The notes below the pieces were generated by a model. The model saw nothing but the letters and a program-made list of their open reading frames with translations. It had not been told where the DNA came from and did no database searches. The position numbers were made by a program, and so were the translations under genes. DNA of 27,867 nucleotides from contig CAZAFL010000032.1 of assembly GCA_964484465.1 (NCBI GenBank), positions 1-27,867 of the forward strand, given 5' to 3'. The first letter of the stretch is position 1; each line of letters begins with the position of its first letter. This document shows, piece by piece, positions 22,364-27,867 of the stretch. Origin of the DNA: CAZAFL01 sp964484465 (GTDB taxonomy: Bacteria; Bacteroidota; Ignavibacteria; UBA10030; SZUA-254).

Positions 22364-23781
22364 TTATTTGTCCCTCGATAGCGCCAACAACTACTTCTGA
22401 CGCAATCACCAGCCTGCGGTCAATCGGCAAAGGAGTCAACCTCGTGGAGGTACGCATTGATGATGTCAGCGACCTTGACCTGAAGTCGCTATTGCGTAAA
22501 CCCCGACCGAAAGTAATTATCACCCTTCGCGCAGAAGAAGAAGGTGGAAATTTCAGGGGTCCAAGACAACAACAAATTCAAATACTTTCTTCTGCGCTCG
22601 AATTAGGAGCAGACTATATCGATATTGAATTAACGGCAGGCAAGGAGAACCTCCAACATCTTCGTACGCGACACTCATCATCGAACATCATTGTTTCATA
22701 TCACAATTTCAAGGAAACCCCCCCCGACCTTGACGCCATTTACGATCGAATGCGTGCGACTGGAATGACAATTATTAAAATTGCCGCAATGGCAAATGAC
22801 ATCTCCGACTCAGCGCGGATGCTGAAGCTGGTACAACGCGCAAAAAAAGAAAGGCAAAAAATTATTGCGTTGTGCATGGGAGAACGCGGGCAGGTTACCA
22901 GAATTCTTCCAGCAAAATTTGGCGGATTGCTCACATTTGCCTCTCCCCAAGGTGAAGAACCAACAGCGCCGGGACAATTTTCTGTCGAAGATTTGAAAAA
23001 AAACTATCGAATTCATACTTTGGATAGTAAGACAAAAATCTTTGGCTTGGTGGGAAATCCCGTTTCTCAGAGCAAAGGTATTTACTTTCATAATCACGCT
23101 TTCCAGAGAAGAAGAATCAATGCAGTCTATGTTAATCTCCTCGTCGACAACCTCGGAACATTTGTTGCCACGTTCACTCCATTCCTTAACGGATTCAGCG
23201 TTACAATGCCTTTTAAACGGGAAATCGCTTCATTCACCGACAGGTTAGACCCGGAAGCAAAAACTTTGGGAGTTGTGAACACCATACTGATACGGCGAAA
23301 CGGGATTATGGGATATAATACAGACCTTCCTGCAATTATTTCCCTTTTGCCAAAAAAACAATTCATGAAGAATAAGCGCGTTACTGTTTTGGGTACGGGC
23401 GGAACTGCAAAAACAATGGGGTATGCTGCGGTAAAAAACAATGCCAGCGTAACGATCGTCGGACGCTCACGCCATAAAGCTCAGGTTCTCGCTGATGAGC
23501 TCGGATGTACTTCGGAGGGCTTGGAAAACCTTACCGAAATCCATTCCGATATTTTGATGAACGGCACATCTGTGGGAATGAACGGCTCCGCAGACGTCGA
23601 ACTTTATCCCAAAACATTACTCCGCAGGGGGATGGTTGTTTTTGATGCGGTGTATGCGCCAATCGAAACGATTCTTATCAGAAATGCACGAACTGCGGGT
23701 TGTCGCGTCATCACAGGAGAACAGTTGTTTAAACAACAGGCGCTCCTTCAATCGAAATTATTTGTTGGTTCACTCGCATGA
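22360..23781 (+). CDS. aroDE: Bifunctional 3-dehydroquinate dehydratase / shikimate dehydrogenase
   Basis: 473 residues, two enzymes in one chain. Residues 1-~215 are a type I dehydroquinase: ELGADYIDIE (81-90), H115 in VSYHNF, Schiff-base K140 in IIKIAAMA and the closing ASPQGEEPTAPGQ. Residues ~225-473 are shikimate dehydrogenase: shikimate-binding serines S236/S238 (GNPVSQSKG), catalytic K286 (SVTMPFK) and D322 (GYNTD), NADP loop GTGGTAK (345-351) with a GRSR motif favouring NADP. The order matches the plant and chlamydial bifunctional enzymes. An eight-C run at 22718-22725 is read through in frame. It overlaps aroB and aroA. Confidence 0.94.
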   Translation: MIICPSIAPTTTSDAITSLRSIGKGVNLVEVRIDDVSDLDLKSLLRKPRPKVIITLRAEEEGGNFRGPRQQQIQILSSALELGADYIDIELTAGKENLQHLRTRHSSSNIIVSYHNFKETPPDLDAIYDRMRATGMTIIKIAAMANDISDSARMLKLVQRAKKERQKIIALCMGERGQVTRILPAKFGGLLTFASPQGEEPTAPGQFSVEDLKKNYRIHTLDSKTKIFGLVGNPVSQSKGIYFHNHAFQRRRINAVYVNLLVDNLGTFVATFTPFLNGFSVTMPFKREIASFTDRLDPEAKTLGVVNTILIRRNGIMGYNTDLPAIISLLPKKQFMKNKRVTVLGTGGTAKTMGYAAVKNNASVTIVGRSRHKAQVLADELGCTSEGLENLTEIHSDILMNGTSVGMNGSADVELYPKTLLRRGMVVFDAVYAPIETILIRNARTAGCRVITGEQLFKQQALLQSKLFVGSLA

Positions 23782-25052
23782 GTAACGACCCTTCGCGACG
23801 CATCCGTACCGTCGACCACATCAATGTTGAAATCGATGTTCCGCCATCAAAGAGTTACACAAACAGAGCACTGATTGCGGCATCACTCGCAGATGGACCA
23901 ACGACGATGCTCTACCCTTCTGCGAGTGACGATTCAATGGTGCTTATCAAAGCGCTTCGCGAGTTTGGTGTAACAATCACAGAAGGAGATGACTCTCTTG
24001 AAATTACCGGGACTGGAGGCAAGCCACGACCACCATCAAAAACAATTCACATCGGAAATGCCGGGACGGCAATGCGCTTCCTGACGACATTTGCAAGCCT
24101 TACTGAAGGAGAAACCACTATAACTGGTGATGAGCAGATGCTTCGTCGTCCAGTTGGCGATCTACTCGACGCGCTTAAGCTTGCAGGAGTCAAATCATCC
24201 AGTAATAATGGGTATCCTCCGGTAACAGTTTATGGGGGTCATTTCACAGGAGGACGTGTTCTCATCAATGGGACAATCAGCAGTCAGTTTATATCCTCTC
24301 TCCTCCTTTCGGCTCCTTACGCAAAACAACCGGTGCACATCAAAGTGCAGGGACAAGTCAGCTCGCTTCCTTATGTCGATATGTCGCTTTATGTGATGCG
24401 GCTGTTTGGCGCAGAAGTCACTGCAATGGATCCGTCGACCTATCTTGTCAGCAACAAACAACGGTACATTGGACAAACATTTCATATTGAAGCAGATGCC
24501 TCATCGGCAACATACTTTTTCAGCGCAGCTGCCATCACTGGTGGCCGTGTAGTTGTGAAAAATCTTTCCCCAGACTCGCTTCAGGGAGACATACAATTTA
24601 TCGATATACTTTCCGAAATGGGTTGTAAAGTTGCCAGGCACCCCGAAAGCATCGAGGTCGAAGGAGGTAAATTGTACGGAACCGATATCGATATGAATGC
24701 TCTTCCCGATTGTGTCCCCGCCCTTGCGATTGTTGCCGCATTTGCGCAGGGACCCACGAACATTTCTAATATTCGTCATCTTCAGTATAAAGAATCAAAC
24801 AGGATGAGTGCCTTGTCAACCGAATTATCAAAAATCGGAGCTGAGGTTGAATTGCATGAAGACGGTCTTACCATACATCCCCGCCCCTTGCACGGCTCAG
24901 TCATCGAAACGTACAATGACCATCGCATGGCGATGAGTTTCGCCATTGCAGGACTGCGTATTAAGGATATGGTAATAACAAACCCGTCGTGTGTCACTAA
25001 ATCATTTCCAGATTTTTGGGACGAATTTGCTAAATTAGAATCAAAGGAATAA
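23778..25052 (+). CDS. aroA: EPSP synthase (3-phosphoshikimate 1-carboxyvinyltransferase)
   Basis: 424 residues, normal length. It adds enolpyruvate from PEP to shikimate-3-phosphate. Motifs: PPSKSYTNRALIAA (22-35, with K25/S26), GNAGTAMRF (PEP-binding), DEQMLRRPVGDLLDAL, SSQFISSLL, the catalytic-aspartate region PDCVPALAIVAA, YKESNRM and YNDHRMAMS. No shikimate kinase is encoded between aroDE and aroA, so the preceding phosphorylation must come from elsewhere in the genome. It overlaps aroDE by ATGA; aroC begins 2 bases later. Confidence 0.95.
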   Translation: MSNDPSRRIRTVDHINVEIDVPPSKSYTNRALIAASLADGPTTMLYPSASDDSMVLIKALREFGVTITEGDDSLEITGTGGKPRPPSKTIHIGNAGTAMRFLTTFASLTEGETTITGDEQMLRRPVGDLLDALKLAGVKSSSNNGYPPVTVYGGHFTGGRVLINGTISSQFISSLLLSAPYAKQPVHIKVQGQVSSLPYVDMSLYVMRLFGAEVTAMDPSTYLVSNKQRYIGQTFHIEADASSATYFFSAAAITGGRVVVKNLSPDSLQGDIQFIDILSEMGCKVARHPESIEVEGGKLYGTDIDMNALPDCVPALAIVAAFAQGPTNISNIRHLQYKESNRMSALSTELSKIGAEVELHEDGLTIHPRPLHGSVIETYNDHRMAMSFAIAGLRIKDMVITNPSCVTKSFPDFWDEFAKLESKE

Positions 25053-25054
25053 TT

Positions 25055-26392
25055 ATGGCAGGAAACGCATTAGGGAAACTATTCAAGATTACGACATTCG
25101 GCGAAAGTCATGGAAAAGCCGTCGGTGTTCTGCTCGATGGCGTCAGATCGAATCTGAAAATCACCGAAGCAGATATCCAAAAAGAATTAAATCGCCGAAG
25201 ACCAGGTCAGAGTGTCGTCACTACTCCCCGAAGCGAATCCGACCAGGTTCACATTTTAAGCGGAGTCTATAAGAACAAAACCCTCGGCACGCCCATTTGC
25301 CTGTTGATCTGGAACAAGGACCAGAATCCAAAAGCGTATGACGCAATAAAAGATCTTTTCCGTCCCGGACATGCGGGGTTCACCTATCTTTCAAAATTCG
25401 GAATACAGGATTACCGCGGCGGAGGACGTTCGTCCGGTAGAGAAACAGCGGGTAGAGTCGGAGCCGGTGCAATAGCAAAAAAAATACTTTCACAACGCGG
25501 CGTCGATGTCATCGGGTACACCAAAGAAGTTGCGGGTATTGTGGCAAAAACATTTGATTACAGTCAGATTGAAAAGAACTTAGTGCGATGCCCTGATCCT
25601 GTTGCAGCAAAAAAGATGATCGCGAAGATCATGAAAGTGAAAAACGAGGGTGATTCCCTCGGTGGCGTTGTTGAAGCGGTTGTAAGAAATTGCCCTGTCG
25701 GACTTGGCGACCCAGTGTTCGACAAGCTCGAGGCAGACCTGGCCAAAGCGCTCATGTCGATTCCAGCAATAAAGGGATTTGAAATCGGGTCGGGGTTTGC
25801 TGCCGCAAAAATGAAAGGGAGTGAACACAATGATGCATTCTACAAGGACAAAAAGTCGGGAAAAGTGAGGACGAAAACGAATTTTGCCGGCGGTATCCTT
25901 GGGGGAATTTCGAACGGTGAAGATATTATCGTGCGCGTTGCGGTGAAGCCCCCCTCCTCCATCCCGAAGGCACAGGAAACGGTTGACACAAAAGGGAGAA
26001 AACGCAGTATAAAGGTCGAGGGGCGACACGACCCTTGCCTTTGCCCCCGCGTTGTACCGGTTGTAGAATCGATGGTCGCGCTGGTGATCGCCGACCATCT
26101 TATGCGCCAGAAGTTGATTCAAAAAACTCAGTCAGTGGCACGTCTTCGAGAGGAAATCGATTTTATCGATGATATGTTGATGCTCCTGATCAGCCAGCGC
26201 GAAAGTTTCGTCCATGAGATTGGCGGATGGAAACGGGCGCATCGCCTTCCAATACCTGATCCAAAACGTGAGCGAGAGATCATGAAAAAACGGCTTGCGC
26301 TGGCAAATGAAACAGATCTTGATCCACTCTTCATCAAAAAAATCTTCGAGGTAGTGTTCGAGCGTGCACGGGAGATCCAGAAAACCGTATGA
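25055..26392 (+). CDS. aroC: Chorismate synthase fused to a C-terminal AroQ-type chorismate mutase
   Basis: 445 residues. Residues 1-~355 are chorismate synthase, which eliminates phosphate from EPSP with reduced FMN: GESHGKAVG (17-25), RRPGQS (48-53), DYRGGGRSSGRETAGRVGAGA (119-139), NFAGGILGGISNGE (276-289), GRHDPC (323-328). Residues ~360-443 are an all-helical AroQ chorismate mutase. A gapless comparison from memory with the E. coli P-protein mutase matches R11, R28, K39, D48, R51, E52 and Q88 as R365, R382, K393, D402, R405, E406 and Q442; only S84 is A438. So the chain probably makes chorismate and turns it to prephenate. The stop overlaps the tyrA start. Confidence 0.92.
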   Translation: MAGNALGKLFKITTFGESHGKAVGVLLDGVRSNLKITEADIQKELNRRRPGQSVVTTPRSESDQVHILSGVYKNKTLGTPICLLIWNKDQNPKAYDAIKDLFRPGHAGFTYLSKFGIQDYRGGGRSSGRETAGRVGAGAIAKKILSQRGVDVIGYTKEVAGIVAKTFDYSQIEKNLVRCPDPVAAKKMIAKIMKVKNEGDSLGGVVEAVVRNCPVGLGDPVFDKLEADLAKALMSIPAIKGFEIGSGFAAAKMKGSEHNDAFYKDKKSGKVRTKTNFAGGILGGISNGEDIIVRVAVKPPSSIPKAQETVDTKGRKRSIKVEGRHDPCLCPRVVPVVESMVALVIADHLMRQKLIQKTQSVARLREEIDFIDDMLMLLISQRESFVHEIGGWKRAHRLPIPDPKREREIMKKRLALANETDLDPLFIKKIFEVVFERAREIQKTV

Positions 26393-27123
26393 AAAAACCG
26401 ATTGCGATTATAGGATATGGGAGATTCGGGAGATTCGCCGCTCTTCATCTCAAAAAAAAATTTACAGTGTATGTTGCAGATAAGAAATCGTGGACGGTTG
26501 TCGACCCCGGCATTACAAGAATCTCAATCCATGAGGTATCAGCGATAAAGAACATTCTTCTCGCGGTTCCAATTCACACACTGCCATCACTTCTTCATAC
26601 CATTGCTGACTCTCTCCAACCCGGCACACTTGTATGCGATGTTTGTTCAGTGAAAGAGCAACCAATCAGATGGATGAAGTCAATCCTGCCGAAACATGTG
26701 TCGATTCTTGGAACACATCCATTATTCGGGCCCGACAGCGCTTCAAAGAGCCTTGCCGGAAGAACAATTGTCCTTTGTCCAATCAGAGTTTCAGCCGCTA
26801 AGCTGAATCGCATTAAGAAATTCTTTCGGCAGGAAGAATTAATTGTCCGTCAGATGACCCCTCGAAGTCATGACCGACTAATGGCATCGACATTGTTTCT
26901 GACGCAATTTGTCGGACGAGCTGTTAATGAATTGAGCCTTCCGAGTCCAAACTCTTCAACAACCGACTATAGGAGTTTACATCATATCGCTTCATCGGCG
27001 AGCAGGGACACAAAGGAATTGTTCCGCGATATGTTTCTGTACAATCGCTATAGTCACCAAAGCCTTGAGAGTATACTCCGATCAATTGGAGGACTTTCAA
27101 AAACTCTTCGACGACCGCACTAA
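26389..27123 (+). CDS. tyrA: Prephenate/arogenate dehydrogenase (short TyrA)
   Basis: 244 residues, shorter than the usual ~280-370. An N-terminal Rossmann domain has IIGYGRFG (7-14), with ADKK after strand 2, and the family's substrate motif GTHPLFGPDS is at 108-117 with the catalytic histidine H110; HDRLMA at 161-166 lies in the helical dimer domain. There is no ACT domain and no fused chorismate mutase. It oxidatively decarboxylates prephenate or arogenate toward tyrosine; which substrate is not clear. As the last gene of the operon, overlapping aroC/mutase by ATGA, it uses the prephenate formed by its neighbour. Confidence 0.85.
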   Translation: MKKPIAIIGYGRFGRFAALHLKKKFTVYVADKKSWTVVDPGITRISIHEVSAIKNILLAVPIHTLPSLLHTIADSLQPGTLVCDVCSVKEQPIRWMKSILPKHVSILGTHPLFGPDSASKSLAGRTIVLCPIRVSAAKLNRIKKFFRQEELIVRQMTPRSHDRLMASTLFLTQFVGRAVNELSLPSPNSSTTDYRSLHHIASSASRDTKELFRDMFLYNRYSHQSLESILRSIGGLSKTLRRPH

Positions 27124-27229
27124 TTCTTTATCTTCCGCAATACCTACCGGAATTCATGGACAAACGAAAATTGTTCCGCTCATCTTTTTTCCGTACATTG
27201 AACAGTTTATGGAAAATAAAGGATTTTGA

Positions 27230-27867
27230 ATGCGGACAATTACTCTTATCCCCGGCGATGGAATAGGCCCTGAGATCTGCAAAGCGGCTGTTGATGTCGT
27301 GAAGGCAACAGGCTTACAGATCGAGTGGGAACAGCATGATGCCGGGCTGACTGCAATTGAAAAATACAAAGATCCGTTACCCCAGCACGTCATTGAATCT
27401 CTTCAACGAAACAGAGTAGCGCTTAAAGGACCGTTAACGACTCCTGTCGGGACGGGGTTCAGAAGCGTGAACGTTGCGCTACGAAAAGAATTTGATTTAT
27501 ATACGAATCTTCGCCCGGCAAAATCGTTTGACGGTGTACAATCTCACTGGAATAAGATTGATTTAGTTGTTATACGTGAAAACACCGAAGAATTTTACGC
27601 CGGCATCGAACACTTCATCGATCCCGCGAAGAGCGCGGCTGAAACGATCGGAATTATTACCCGGGCTGGATCCGAGCGGATTGTCCGGTTTGCATTCGAA
27701 TACGCCCGCAAGGAGCACCGGAAAAAAGTGACTATTGTCCATAAGGCGAATATCATGAAATTTACCGGCGGTTTATTTCTAGAAACTGCCAAAAAAGTTG
27801 CACAGGAGTATCCTGACATCGAATGCAACGATAAAATAATCGACAACATGGCGATGCAGCTCGTGAT
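27230..27867 (+). CDS. NAD-type isocitrate dehydrogenase, partial (cut by window end)
   Basis: The first ~212 residues of an isocitrate/isopropylmalate dehydrogenase family protein; the frame is open to the window edge. AAAGGA lies 8 bases before the ATG. Motifs: LIPGDGIGPEI (6-16), LKGPLTTPVG, YTNLRPAKSF, the substrate and phosphorylation-loop region VVIRENTEEFYAGIEH, and HKANIMKFTGGLF followed by DNMAMQLV. The NLRPxxS and ENTEEFYAGIEH forms favour an NAD-dependent isocitrate dehydrogenase of the mitochondrial-like type over 3-isopropylmalate dehydrogenase; homoisocitrate dehydrogenase cannot be excluded. It stands 106 bases after tyrA and may have its own promoter. Confidence 0.85.
   Translation, partial: MRTITLIPGDGIGPEICKAAVDVVKATGLQIEWEQHDAGLTAIEKYKDPLPQHVIESLQRNRVALKGPLTTPVGTGFRSVNVALRKEFDLYTNLRPAKSFDGVQSHWNKIDLVVIRENTEEFYAGIEHFIDPAKSAAETIGIITRAGSERIVRFAFEYARKEHRKKVTIVHKANIMKFTGGLFLETAKKVAQEYPDIECNDKIIDNMAMQLV

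Noticed and set aside
22718..22725. Eight-C run in aroDE as a possible frameshift
   Set aside because: The reading frame continues correctly through both enzyme domains, so nothing is broken.
25580..26122. Minus-strand open frame of 180 codons inside aroC
   Set aside because: Antisense shadow of the chorismate synthase; composition is atypical and no motif is visible.
27124..27229. Terminator or promoter between tyrA and the isocitrate dehydrogenase gene
   Set aside because: Only a weak 5-bp CGGAA/TTCCG pairing was found and no convincing promoter pair; left unannotated.

Overview
The window looks like the chromosome of a free-living aerobic bacterium. It has a respiratory operon, tightly packed (mostly overlapping) genes, base composition near 47-48% GC by eye, and an AT-richer first kilobase. 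The CtaD/CtaE/CoxB types, the aroD-aroE fusion, the mix of strong and absent Shine-Dalgarno sites, and an ABC exporter plus SCO plus DUF420 gene next to ctaB suggest the Bacteroidota/Ignavibacteria/Chlorobi side of the tree or a relative. This placement is inference; there is no rRNA or other marker here to settle it.

Region 1 (1-1290): an accessory-looking patch. A minus-strand DUF262/ParB-like gene appears to be frameshifted at a seven-C run. Upstream of it are a possible 41-codon ORF and a cluster of alternating GATAA/TTATC words.

Region 2 (1291-11419): a cytochrome c oxidase locus on the plus strand. The order is secreted cupredoxin-like protein, ctaD, ctaE, ctaF, two small unrecognised membrane proteins, coxB, ctaA (heme A synthase), ctaB (heme O synthase), a two-gene ABC exporter, a SCO copper chaperone and a DUF420 membrane protein. 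It covers oxidase subunits I-IV, the heme O/A pathway and CuA metallation. The oxidase is unusual in two ways. Subunit I has isoleucine where A-family oxidases carry the K-channel lysine. Subunit II has about 180 residues inserted in its CuA domain, including three tandem repeats with an exact 48-residue period.

Region 3 (11477-13426): a stand-alone ABC-F ATPase.

Region 4 (13423-27123): a 13-gene aromatic amino acid supraoperon, trpE-G-D-C-F-aroF-trpB-A-aroB-aroDE-aroA-aroC/chorismate mutase-tyrA. Two sigma70-like promoters precede a 30-codon leader peptide with the run F-W-N-W-Y-W-Y and then a strong intrinsic terminator, which is a classic attenuator layout. The leader contains codons for all three aromatic amino acids, which matches an operon that makes chorismate, tryptophan and the tyrosine/phenylalanine precursor prephenate. 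aroC is fused to a chorismate mutase with nearly all catalytic residues. Shikimate kinase and prephenate dehydratase are not in the window.

Region 5 (27230-end): the 5' part of an NAD-type isocitrate dehydrogenase gene, cut by the window edge. I saw no tRNA, rRNA, CRISPR array, insertion sequence or prophage.
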